A DNA stretch of 64,000 nt from Mansonella perstans (taxonomy: Eukaryota > Nematoda > Chromadorea > Rhabditida > Onchocercidae). This document shows, one piece after another, positions 1 through 11,435 of the stretch. The notes under the pieces were generated by a model. The model was given only the letters and a program-made list of their open reading frames with translations. It was not told the origin of the DNA and did not search any database. The stretch lies in the NCBI GenBank assembly GCA_037074765.1, contig JBAMDO010000574.1, positions 496,001 through 560,000 on the forward strand, written 5' to 3'. Position numbers and translations under genes: made by a program. Positions within the stretch are counted from its first letter, which is position 1. Every line of letters begins with the position of its first letter.

Positions 1-3000
1 AGTATAATACAAAAAAAGTTCTTGAAGACCTCAAATATATTCGAGGTGTTTTCAATAAAATGTAATAAATTGACCTAGAAGGTGAGGAATTCGTTCCATA
101 ACAGTCTTGATACACTAACTTGACGCCATCATCATTCTGTTGTACTGTTGGTGATACCATAGCCGTTACCGGTCTCGGTGTTTCCAGTTCTTCCCTGCTC
201 AAATAGCCAACCCAGGCAAGCTCTAACAGTGAACAGAATACGAAAGTCATACAACTTAACATCCAAACATCTATTGCCTGTAAATGGGTTCACTTATTTC
301 ATTCAAACATTTTTCAAAATAAATTTTTATCAATAGTGATATGGAAATGCTAACCTTGACATAACTGACCCGTGGTAAATTTCGTATAATATTGCCAAAT
401 TGAAAAGTCATTGCAAGAAGTGAATTAACGCCCAGCATCGTTCGAGCTGGTATTGCTTTAGAGCCAAGTGCAAATGAAATCCATGCTAAAATAGAACCAA
501 TCAATGGGACAATTGCTCTTTTCTGAAGGAATACGAACAAGTGATCCACCAACATTTAATGAGAATACAGTGATAATCATCTTGTTATCAATAAGAGAAA
601 AAGAATTTAAGTGACATGAGATTTCAGGACAGAGAGCAATCAGCTAAGTAACTTACATATACAAATAGTAAGATAAGTTGGAAGATAAGCTTGCAGAATA
701 TACCATCCTGCACGTCTTTTAAAATGAAATTTCATTGTTAATTCATGCCAAAAACCAGCGGGATAAGGCTAAAGAAATTTTTCAGGAGTTAAACATTAAA
801 GAGTAAAGAATTCATTTTAATTGATTCTATTTTTCAGCACAAATTTAATTGCATTGTCAATTTTGACGGTTCTATTCCCAAAGAGCTTAAATTTACTTGC
901 TTTTTTATTTTCATCTATTTTTTAAATATAAATATTCAGTTACTTAAAACCAAAAATAATCTGAAAGCTTTAAGCTTTTAGCAATAGATAGAGTTCAAAA
1001 CCCGATTGATTTATCGACTTAATGGTCAGTAATAAAATATGACCTCCGTCTTCCTGAGGTTCTCAATACCGGTAAGTTCATAATCGGCTAGTTCCATTTT
1101 TTCACGCATTTTGGAAACACCAAGTGGTGACCAAATCATTTGAACTTCATCGGTATTGTAACTAAAACAATGGAAAGATAGAAACTTTGTAAAAATTAAA
1201 GCACTGAGACTATTTAAACTGATAGACTTGAATAAAGAAAAAAATTGCATCTTCTCATCTCGAAATGGAGAGAGGAGAATCTTCAAGATGGAGAGAGGAT
1301 GAATTATTATGATGTAGAGACGATGAAATCTTTCTGTCGTCAGAATAGAAAATTATTCTACCAATCAATACTGTCACAGCGTATGCTGCAAAATTTAAGT
1401 TTGAAAAACTGACTTGAAGCTTTCAAAAGTGAGCGAGCATGTAACATTGTCAAACGGAAATCTCGTTAAATCCATGGCGCATGGTCCTGAAATTGCTATC
1501 TTAGCTTTAAAGTTCATAAATTTCGATGTCAACAATACCTTTGTGTTCGTATCATTCGTGGCTTTAGAAATTTTCAGATTCGATTCTTAGTTTTCTTATA
1601 TTAGCTGGAAGCTTTATGTATCTTCTTCCCTTCCACTTCAGCCAAACGTTGACGGAAAACCAATTCCAAACACAAAGATAGGAAGAAAACAATTTATTCC
1701 AAACATTTTGTTGAAATTCGAAATCGCTAAATTGTTTTTTAATAATTGCAATGTTTTAATTAGAATTTTTCAAAATCCTCAAGAAAAAAACTCAGTAAGC
1801 TTATTGTGACAAGATGAAGTTTCAAAATAGTAAGTAATTTTAAAAAAAATTTACTTCTTTCAAAACCACGACTCGAAAGGAGAATTAAAGCTTCAAGTAT
1901 ACTTCACATATTCAAATTTATTATAGCACGAAAAACTGGAATTTTTCTTAATTTCCGTGTCATATAAACTTTTTATGCTTTCAATGCTGGCCCTCAAAAT
2001 TTCTCTCAGTACATTTTAAGAAATAAACATATACAATTTTGAAAGGCAACAAAGCATCATATGGCAATACTTTTGAGATCATTTTTGCCTTTTAAAATTC
2101 AAGACAAAAAATGAGAGAGAAAAGATACCTTGCAATTTGAGCCTATAATTTGTCCATACTGATCCATTAGAATAAATCATTAAAAAAATGTTCGGAAATG
2201 GGCTTCGATGTATATCAGCTGTTTTTGAATTGATAAAACATGAATTAGGAGTCCAAAGTTTCTCCAGCAAAACACTGTTCAGTGATAAATTATATTTACA
2301 GGGTTGCATCCATGAATAATCCAAAGCCGGATCCAGCCACATCTCACTGATGTAAATATCCAGCTGTAACTACGTCTTATTCTACTTGAAATTGTCCAAT
2401 GTCAAATTGAAAAACTAAAAAAATAGAAATTCTACGAAGAAAAAAAAATTTCTTTGCCGATTGCAACTGTGTCCACTTTATCACTTTGATAGTTTATCTT
2501 TGTTATCTTTCTAGACCAATTCATCTTTCTTGTGCAGATTTATAAAGATAAACTGAAAACCGGAATAGTAAATATTACTTAATTAGTAAATATTATGTTA
2601 AAATTATTTTATAATATTAGGTATATTATAGATATGTTTGAAAGTAGTTTTTACTTGAAAATCGGAGGTAATATCGCTGATTGTTGTAATTTCTTGTACC
2701 CATACTTCGACCTGAACAATCACGGAATCTCCTGGAATTTTATGGCGATTATATTTTTTGAGAATAGTTTCCAGAATAAATGAATCATTGGCGCAATTTT
2801 GTTGACGTTTTATCCTATCACTCGCTGAGAGTGATGAATGGTGATAATGGGAATACTGTAGTTCTTCCTGCTTTCTGTCAATTGATTTAATTACTGGACG
2901 TAAGCCACCGTACTCATCCATTTGCCAATCGTACAGTCTGAAACTATGAAAGTAATAAACATTTTATAATAAAATTTGCAAAACTTATAAAAAGTTCTAC

Positions 3001-3114
3001 TTTAAGCTAAATTTCGAATATGGAGTAGTTTCTTAAAGTCCTCTACTAAATTTTGAAACAAACTACCTGCTTAATCGTCGAAGAATTCGTGAGTTCTTTC
3101 TGTATGTTGCTTGC
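1..3114 (-). CDS. Cys-loop ligand-gated anion channel (ACC/LGC-type), partial, several exons
   Basis: Pentameric ligand-gated chloride channel subunit of the plasma membrane; the 3' end lies outside the left edge and the 5' end was not found. Exons read on the minus strand: 3067-3114, 2655-2937, 2129-2363, 1414-1486, 1044-1161, 657-768, 355-522 and 277 to the edge, all with GT-AG borders and matching phases. In order they encode the extracellular domain ([18 protein letters not shown]), a canonical Cys-loop of two Cys with 13 residues between them (exon 1414-1486, MDLTRFPFD), the pre-M1 stretch [21 protein letters not shown]2 with the anion-selective PAR motif ([20 protein letters not shown]), then [14 protein letters not shown] into M3. 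The [17 protein letters not shown] signature resembles the nematode acetylcholine-gated chloride (ACC, LGC-46 group) and pH-gated channels rather than GluCl or UNC-49. The ligand cannot be told from sequence. The family call is sure; the subfamily is inference. Confidence 0.88.
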
Positions 3115-3743
3115 CTGAAAAGAAAATCTCTTTTTTTGCAACCAAATTTTTAAAATGATTTTTCATAATTTTAAAAACTTGCAAAAAATCTAATTTAGAT
3201 TTGAAAAAATAAAACTGATGTTCAGGAGTCACTCTACAATCTGCGCCGGCAATAAAAGAATAGATCGTACCTTCAAAGATATTGAATCTATGAAGATGAA
3301 ATTTCTAAAATATTTTGTTATTATGCCTTGAAGGCTCAATTGCTTATCTAATTTTCATGTTAAGTGCAGATTTTTCGAATTTAATTAATTTTATTATAAT
3401 AGTTTATGTCTAGGATTTTGTTTTTATGGGACAGCAATTTTTATAATTTTACTTTTAGTATTTTTGCTTATCAAACAAAGAGTCTTCAAGCCAATAAATC
3501 ATTTGCAAAATTATATGTTTTATATTTCCTGCAATTCATTTGTATTTCGTTGTTGTTGTATGAAAAAGTTCATATATTCAACAGTTGATTCAGACCGAAC
3601 TTTCAGCTCTTTCATTGTTTAAATTTCAATTTGAGTAAGTTTTTGTTCTTTTCTTTCAAAAATGTTCCATCCATTCTCTTCTAGCTAAAAAGGAGAAGTG
3701 GAGGTCCTCTGCGAACGATTTGTCATTCTGTTACTTCGAAAAA

Positions 3744-3836
3744 AAGGCTGTTAGGAAATTTTATTTGTTTTCAAAGAAATTTTTCTTTAAATGGCTAAGG
3801 CAATTCTAGTTTTCTAAGAATTATCCTAACAGCCTT
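3744..3836. repeat. Inverted repeat with 13-bp perfect arms
   Basis: AAGGCTGTTAGGA at 3744-3756 is answered by its exact reverse complement TCCTAACAGCCTT at 3824-3836, with about 67 bp between. The interior is AT-rich and only partly self-complementary. It could be the end of a small MITE-like element or a hairpin; no target-site duplication was evident. Confidence 0.7.
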
Positions 3837-5888
3837 GAAATCAAGATAATTAATAGGGCCTGGGCTCACTTATCCTTAAATTCATTTACTATCCATTACT
3901 TTTTATGATATTTGAGCAAATAAAAGAAATTGTTTAGAAACTCATAGCATAGAGAACTGATAAAAAATCCTTGCTCGTGATGTATTTCTAGTGATGAAAA
4001 AACTTTTGCAATGACTACACTAACCTCACTTTTAACAAAACTTAATCTTAAGTAAGTAATTCAGAACAGATTAACTTTTATCAACTATTATAATATTTAT
4101 TTGAATAGGAAAACAATCAAGTCATTAAGAATATTTTCGGAAAAGATAACTTTATTACTATTTGATCAAAAGTTTAGCCTCTATCTTCATCGTGTAAGGT
4201 AAATTTTGCAGGTGACAAATCAATGTGTTAGTCTCAACTTGAAATCTCGATCCTAAATCTTGTAGGAACTGGAAGCTGGGAATTTCCGAATTCTGAGCAA
4301 TTCTATATTATTTGAATTGTTAACGAGAAACTGAAGCGTTTTCTCCTCCCTTTACGAGCGGCAAATTGGTACCCTGTTCAATTCCATATGGAGCAGCGGG
4401 AAGAGTATTTCTTCTGAGGATGGAGAAGATTTTTCAAAAGCGATGAGTGAAATTGTAAAGCAACAGGGAACAGGCATGAAAAGACAGCGAATAATTCGAT
4501 CAAAATGCATTTTTTCTGCTAAACTTCAAAAAATGTGTCGAAGAGTGATGAATAAATGCAAAAAAAAATCCTTCGCTGATTTTAGCTTTGAAAATTCTTT
4601 GTGACAAGTTTGAAAACAATGAAAGATATGAATTTTCAAAATCATATTTTCGATTTCTAGCGGAGCCAATCAAGGATTTCTGCAATTTTTGCAACTTACA
4701 GCGAAAAATTTCTTGACAGAAAAATAATGTGAATAACAATTACGGATTTCGCTTTAAACTCCTGAGGAATTCCAAACTCCAAAAAGCATGATTAATTCTA
4801 GCTATTCAATTGGGAACTAATTGGATTGCATGTTATAACCGACAACAATATTAACAATGATAATCAAAACTGCAGAGCCATTACTAATATAATGATAGAA
4901 TAATAATTTTATTGTTAGCATTTAGTACATCAATAAATTACATGGTTACTTAACACTTAGAAATTCAATGATTTGATAAGAACATCATTTCCAATATTTA
5001 ATTATGAATACGATCCAACTTTAATAACCTTCCATATACTTCATTGAAGAGCAAACTGCTCCCTTCAAAATAGACTTTGACATGCTTTTGGAATTTACTC
5101 AAAACTCGTTCCTAAAAACTTAACTTACAGGTTTACTGAGCAAAAAATCTTCAAAATATTTGCAGAATGCATTCATTTCAGGAAAAGAATAAGTCTGATT
5201 GCATCAGTTTGGAATTGAAAAATGCGCAGAAATTTCTTATTAATTAGATGTTAAAACCAATGCAGAAATTTAATTTTCAATTTGACGCAAAAGTTTACCT
5301 TATTTATGAAAAATGATATCGTAACAAATGAATGAAACGACAGTAGAAATAAAACATGAAACGATAGCAGCCTCACTCAGTAAATACAAAGAGATGTTTT
5401 TCATTAATTGAGAGAAACGAAGTGATAAGATTTGTGAAATGAACGAAGGAAAGAAGGAGAAGCAGACAATTTCAAAATAAATGATAAACAAAGTACTAAT
5501 CGTATGAAATTTACAGGAAAAAGATTAGATGCCATTTGTTATACTTTGCATTATTGGGCTTCAGTAATATGTTCCTTGATTGTTGAAGGAAAAAAAATTT
5601 TCCTTTTTTTTTAATAATTCATTTCATTTTATCATTTTTAAGGCTGTTTGCTATTTCCAATTAACTTTGTGTTGAAGAGTAAATTACAGTACACCAAGCA
5701 GAAATATTCAAAAAGAATTAATTCAATATTCAAAGAAAATAAATTTGACGGGAAAAACGGCTGCAGAACGTTTAAGTTATGTGAGAATTGGAAAAAGACA
5801 TATTCAATCTCAGCACTTATTGGAAAATATTGGAAAATTAACAAGAAAAAACGTCGTCATAAAAGAGATTGAATCTTTGTATAATGCT

Positions 5889-5967
5889 GACAAGATATTA
5901 GCTGGCTAATATCTTGTCCGTTTCCATCAATTATTTGTAATTTATCTTCAATATCACTTGATGGAAA
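5889..5967. repeat. Two consecutive hairpins (14-bp and 10-bp perfect arms)
   Basis: GACAAGATATTAGC (5889-5902) and its exact reverse complement (5905-5918) are separated by only 2 nt. Immediately after, TTTCCATCAA (5921-5930) is matched by TTGATGGAAA (5958-5967) around a 27-nt loop. No coding sequence is nearby. Confidence 0.8.
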
Positions 5968-6470
5968 TTCTTTACAATCAATTCCTAATTAAATCAATAT
6001 GTGTTGCATAATATTCCAATAAATCACAGCGCGATTATACGTCATATTATCTACCTAAGACGATATGAATTTATTATGCATCACGGTACGCTAAGTATCT
6101 AGTTCAATTTCTACTTATCTAATTATAATCTTAGATCCAATTCAATCACTAAGGTCTTCACAAATAACTAAAATTTTCATTTTCAATTAAAAGGCATTAA
6201 AACTTACTGGTAGAAAAACCATCCGCAAATATAGAAAATCAAATGATAAATTGTTTTAAAGTTTCCACTTAAGACCGAACATCATGATTGAATGATAGGT
6301 AAAAGTGATATAAAAATGGATAATTTATTACCTATTCAATAAGACCTACATCATATGAAATTTATATGCCCATCAATCAAATAAATGACAATAGATGAAA
6401 TCACAATTTAGCACTGAAAATATTTACGCTTTTCTTAAATTTTGAAAACTCAAGAGATATGAATGTTATG

Positions 6471-6588
6471 TGTTGTTGTTGTTGTTGTTGTGTCATAATA
6501 GGACATTTCTCAAATTTATGTTATTTGAACGAACAATTAAAAATGAATCAGTGATGCGAAAAAAAAAAAAAAAAAAAAAGAAAAAAAA
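6471..6588. repeat. Simple repeats: (GTT)n and A-rich tract
   Basis: A run of GTT triplets near 6471-6491 is followed about 70 bp later by an almost pure A tract near 6560-6588. These are ordinary low-complexity sequences in intergenic DNA. Confidence 0.85.
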
Positions 6589-6983
6589 CTGAAATGAAGA
6601 GAAACAAGTTGAATAAGATCGATTACCTTGAATAGATGAAATTGATCTGGAATGAGGAGATTATACTAATAAGAAGTAGACGATTGAAGTAGTGCATTGA
6701 GTGGTAGTAGCCTTTCGTGCAGCTGTTACGATGGCCTGAATTTACTAATTCGCAACAGTAGCGGCTTGGCCAGCACTAACACACTGATTTGTTTTCTGGT
6801 TGCATGTTCCGAATGCCTTTTTTTTCCTATTCCATTTTCTATTTGTCCTTTAAAAGAGAAATTCCGCTTTATCAGAAAAGCTGTGCTTTTTTTTTTCAAA
6901 AGAACTTCAAAATAAGTCAATGATAATAACACTTCCTATGCTATAAACAAATGAATCGAATAATTCACAAAAACAAATATCAC

Positions 6984-7010
6984 ATATATATAGATATATA
7001 TATATATATA
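6984..7010. repeat. (TA)n microsatellite
   Basis: An interrupted TA dinucleotide run in intergenic DNA, about 35 bp upstream of the perfect hairpin at 7045-7082. Confidence 0.8.
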
Positions 7011-7044
7011 ACTTGACGCTATACACTCAAATTAGGCCCTTTAA

Positions 7045-7082
7045 GCTTCCATCATTGCATTAGCATTAGCAATGATGGAAGC
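7045..7082. repeat. Perfect 14-bp hairpin with 10-nt loop
   Basis: GCTTCCATCATTGC (7045-7058) pairs exactly with GCAATGATGGAAGC (7069-7082) around the loop ATTAGCATTA. The arm is less AT-rich than its surroundings. A TG/CG alternating stretch follows at about 7087-7118. It could be a structured RNA or cruciform; the stem is shorter than a usual pre-miRNA. Confidence 0.85.
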
Positions 7083-7814
7083 ATCTTTGTGTCTGCGCGT
7101 GTGTGCGCGCGTATGTATGCCTTATTATGTTTAAATATCAGTGCGCATTCTTTGCTGAAAATGCAGTTTACATAAGCCGCCATTCTTGATTTGACAAAAT
7201 AACATTCAAGCAGAAACTAATTTCAATACCAAAGGGAATATGGAAATTTTTCTGCCGCAGATAAACAGAAGGCTGTTATTTTCAAATGAAAGAAAATTTT
7301 CAGGAAAAAAAAAAATTGCATTAAAATCAAATTAACAAAATGCACGAAGAAGAAGATACACATGATGAGGAATTTCCTATCTTCATTAATGAAGAATACT
7401 TCTATTTACTATCTTCGTAATTGAGCTTAGCTCAAACAATCATTAAAATTTTGTTCTTACCATTAAATACTTGCAGATAATGAAATTCTTCGAAAACTAT
7501 CAATTTTTAGCATTTCAAGTTATAGATTCCATAAATTCTATATAACAAAACAAAACAAATGAATAAATGCAAGTTGATATGGCACAGATCATCATCGATG
7601 TCAAAATGAAATTAAGTTTCTGAGTAATCTAATTACTAATAGGTACAACACTCCTTGAGATTGAGGAAAGAAAATCGGTGAAAAGATCCAATTTTATCTC
7701 TTTTTGAAAGTTATCAAGCCTAAAGAGATTGATCGCAAACAAATTACAATTTTATACAGAAGCAATCAATGATTAATTATTTTGAATATTCTAAATTTGT
7801 TTCGAATAATCCAA

Positions 7815-9978
7815 TTATCTGGACAGCGTGGATCCATCTACAGTAGGGGAAAATTTCCGAAGTGTTTACTCGAAATCTTCTGCTGTTATAGGAATCTGCG
7901 ATACTAAGCTTGATCTGCTAACAGCGCAATGGACATTATATAATTTCTGTAAAGTGCAAATTAATGTGTTGATTAATTTTAACAATTTATTATTCCGTAC
8001 AACTAATTATTTCCAAAATGTCATATATTTGTCGAGCTACAATCCATCACCGAGACAAATGTAGAACGAAATTCTGGCAGTTTTCAACTTTCAGCTGTTC
8101 CTTCTATTCACTGAATACACAAAAAGAAACAAGCATTTGAGCAAATAATCGATGGAATTAAGAAAACAACATACCTTGAACTTATTAAAATGCAAAAAAA
8201 TGACTTCGCAAGCAAACCTTCTTAAATCATCACTACTGAAACCATCTGTTACAGTCTCCAAAATATTCCAAATAATATTTTTCGATATGGTAAGTTTCTT
8301 AAAAAATGGAATTATTTGAAAATAATAATTCGTGAATTATAAAATAGATAAAACTTTAAAAATTAAGCAAATCTACTTTAGACATTTCGCTACTCGCTAT
8401 CAATTTTTCTTTAATGAAATAGGTCGAGACTCACGTTCAAAAACTTCTTTAACAGGATTCTTCTTGAACTGGCGTCAGGTAAGCCAACAAAAATCCTTTT
8501 TTCAAAACTGGAAAAAAGGAAAGACAATTAAGGAGGTTATTTATTTTTTAAAAATGATCATGTCTGAATGTATTTGCCTGGCGGTTTTCTAAAATTGAAA
8601 AGTTCAATTTAAGTGTAAACAAATAACTAAAAACCGTCTTAGAAAAGCTGCATCCAATTCCTATGGACAATTTAGTTGCACATATAAGCAATACAGAACT
8701 AGACGAACTATGTAATCTTTGAAGTTGTATAAACAAATCTGTCTATAAACTGGAAATACTATGAATCCCGAAAATCATAAACTTAATTTGATTCAAAATA
8801 AATACTGTAGCTGTGAGCGATTGCTTCACATCTAATATGATTTTAAATAGTAAGCTTTATTCTAATTCTGAGCATACAAAGTCTTTCTGATAATCAAACA
8901 ATGACTAAATCAAGAAGCAATAAGACTTCAAGCACATTAAAAGGAATTGATTAAAAGACAGAGATTGATAGAAGATTTATTCCAGTTGTTGGAAGCATTA
9001 ATAAAAAACAAATCGACTTTTAAAAAGAGCATACACTTACCTTAACATGCCTAATATTATTATTTTCAGTGACCTGCCTAGTTCGGTACAAACTGTCAAT
9101 TTCATCGATAAATATAACCGAAGCACCATTATGAGCTAAAGCATGATCGAAATGTTCACGGATTAATTTCTCACTCTGACTACTGCAGGTTGAAATTAAA
9201 TATGAGGAAGAAACCTGAAATGAAGGTATGAATCAACTTATATGGATTCCCCCTTAAATCTGGCTTCATTGCTATATGAATTTCTATTGCATGTGTACAG
9301 GAAATTGATAGAGCACTTCAAACGATACCATCCACCATTAAATAATCACATCACTTAAAAATTGGAAAAAAACAAACGGTTTTGTTTATAATTAAACACG
9401 CTTTATCTAATAAAATCTGATATCCATTTCCTGAGTAATTGATGTTTTACCTGAATATCCACTTTCTTACTTATTCATCTCTATTTTTATTTCAAATATT
9501 TCTGATATTGTTTTGAATCAACTGTAATCTAATTAAATTAGAAAGCTTTATAACATTTTTAGAGCACTCAGCAAAAAAATACTAATTTAGGTTAAATTGC
9601 ATTGTTTAAACAGCTGAATAATAAACAATGAATTATTCTGAAAATCATAAGAAAATTCTAACCAATGTCCCAATGGACCATAGAGGAGAACACAACGCCA
9701 AGGATTATGGCCGGATACGGCAAACCATTTCGGATACAACACAGGATCAACCACGACTTCCATTAGAGCCTTTTTAGCCTTAATATCATTAAGCCATTAA
9801 ATTAGACAGAATGGAAACAAGCAACAATTAAAATAATACTTCATATGAAAGTATACCTCTATTTGTCCAACAATATCATCCATAGTAGGAAGCTGTGATT
9901 TATCTCTAACAATGATACGTTCAATAGCTTCTCTTCGTCCAGAATGAAAAAAAAATCGAGAGTACCCGATGAAGTATC
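7815..9978 (-). pseudogene. Vps4/katanin-type AAA ATPase, apparently decayed
   Basis: Minus-strand exons resembling meiotic-clade AAA ATPases: 9857-9978 (QLPTMDDIVGQIE), 9663-9778 (AKKALMEVVVDP ... NPWRCVLLYGP), about 9044-9219 (SSQSEKLIREHFDHA, intact Walker B VIFIDEIDSLYRTR), 8635-8742 (TDLFIQLQRLHSSSSSVLLI), 8435-8507 (FEKRIFVGLPDASSRRIL), 8175-8297 (DGFSSDDLRRFACE) and 7866-7946 (PITAEDFE). Several key points are broken. Walker A reads GPLGH where GPPGTGK is expected, and a possible continuation (KTSITQEMDIRFY near 9420-9460) is out of frame. Exons 8635-8742 and 8435-8507 do not join in phase with any GT donor I could find. A TAA at 7866-7868 cuts the conserved C-terminal helix, while the open frame continues for 16 more family-like residues (LRKFSPTVDGSTLS) to a second stop at 7815-7817. 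A possible 5' exon near 10044-10126 also contains a stop. I infer a pseudogene; a divergent gene with unusual splicing is the alternative. Confidence 0.7.
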
Positions 9979-10126
9979 CTGCAAATTAACAAAAGTTCAA
10001 ATGTTTCATCGCCTACGTGTGAAGTTTGCATTCGACTAACTTACTTGAACCTTTTTATAGCGATAAAATTTCAGACCAGTTTCTAAATAAATTGATAATA
10101 GTAATCAGTTGGTCTTTTGCTTCGTT

Positions 10127-10885
10127 CTGTAAACATTATTATTGAGATGGGAAACTGCATTATACGATATAATAGCGGTAACACCTGAAATATATTGATC
10201 CAAATGTTTCAATTTATTCATTTTTTAAATTGACTTCACGGAAGAAAGAAATATCAGTCAAAAAAAAAATTTTGCCATTTCACGTAAATTGGATAATAGT
10301 TATGGAAAAATCTTTCTGCATCTAAATAGAAGTGATCGTAGATATTCGATAATTCTAACATGAAATTGATTCTTGTTTCCTCAAATAATGAGTAATTTGT
10401 AAATTATTTCAAAAAGAACTGAAGAATTTGGAAACTATCACAATGACTTTTTCAGGAATAATTGTTGATGATAATTTTGGTTTGTTTGCTTGCCAATATA
10501 AAATGCTTTCCACATACAGTAGTGTGAAACATGCTTCGTTCAGTATTTCAATTGCTGATATTCCACTAAGAATAATTTGGTACTTTTAATTGACATAATT
10601 TTATTGACTACAGTAGGAAAGGATAAACTCCTCTACTTCTTAAGAATTAATCTTGCTTAGAAACTTTAGCATAATAATTCGATTAAGGCAAAATTACGGA
10701 ATTCAATTAATTGCAATAAATTAATTCTCTTCTCTCCTTAAGCATTTTATTTTATATAGACATAAAATCAATAATCTCCAGCATTCAAAATCTTTGTATA
10801 GCAGATTTAATCAAAGTTCAATTTCTTCGAGTCTATATATTTAGCTGCTGGGGAACTTTCAGCTCTGTAGATTAGTGTTTATAAC

Positions 10886-10921
<36 letters not shown>

Positions 10922-11435
10922 ACAAATCGGTTTGATTAAAGCAGCATTGTGGAATATAGCACTTTTAGTTAATTGATATGCAAATTTGTTAATTACAACA
11001 GACTTCCTAGATATGAGGGACATCAGCTTAACTACTTATGTTAAAAGAAAATTGATTTTCAATTTTTATGAATTTTATAAAAACACAAATCATTTGTAGA
11101 AGAATGCACCACACCACACGTATTTACATATATCGATAAATATTATATAGTATATTTCTTCATAAAATAGGCATCTGTATCAAAAATTGATATAAAAAAA
11201 GCAATCGTTAGAACATTAATATCAAGCTAGCACATTAATACTAAGAGCACACCTACCCAAGGCTTTTTTTCGTTACATTTTCACTTAAAACTGATGCTTG
11301 CTCTAGGAAGATGCTCCAACATTTCGAAGAAAAACAACAATAAAAAGATAGGACAATAATCATGACATACATTTTAAAGATTTCATCGATTTTCAATCAA
11401 ATTTTTCTTGAATTATCAGTAAGCTAAGATAAAAA
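10127..11435. other. Intergenic with a long poly(A) run
   Basis: No coding exon recognised. It contains an uninterrupted A run of about 30 nt at roughly 10890-10919. Undetected 5' exons of the decayed AAA gene could lie at the left side. Confidence 0.5.

Larger units (their letters stand above)
3115..7814. other. Intergenic, no gene seen
   Basis: AT-rich DNA with no open frame that shows splice-compatible exon structure or a recognisable protein. It holds three clear inverted repeats (3744-3836, 5889-5918 with 5921-5967, and 7045-7082), a GTT microsatellite near 6471-6491, an A-rich run near 6560-6588, and a TA run near 6984-7010. Distal 5' exons of the Cys-loop gene could lie in the left part, but I could not identify any. 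Confidence 0.6.

Noticed and set aside
7828..8592. Plus-strand frames at 7828-8064 and 8332-8592
   Set aside because: They are antisense shadows of the AAA ATPase exons read on the minus strand.
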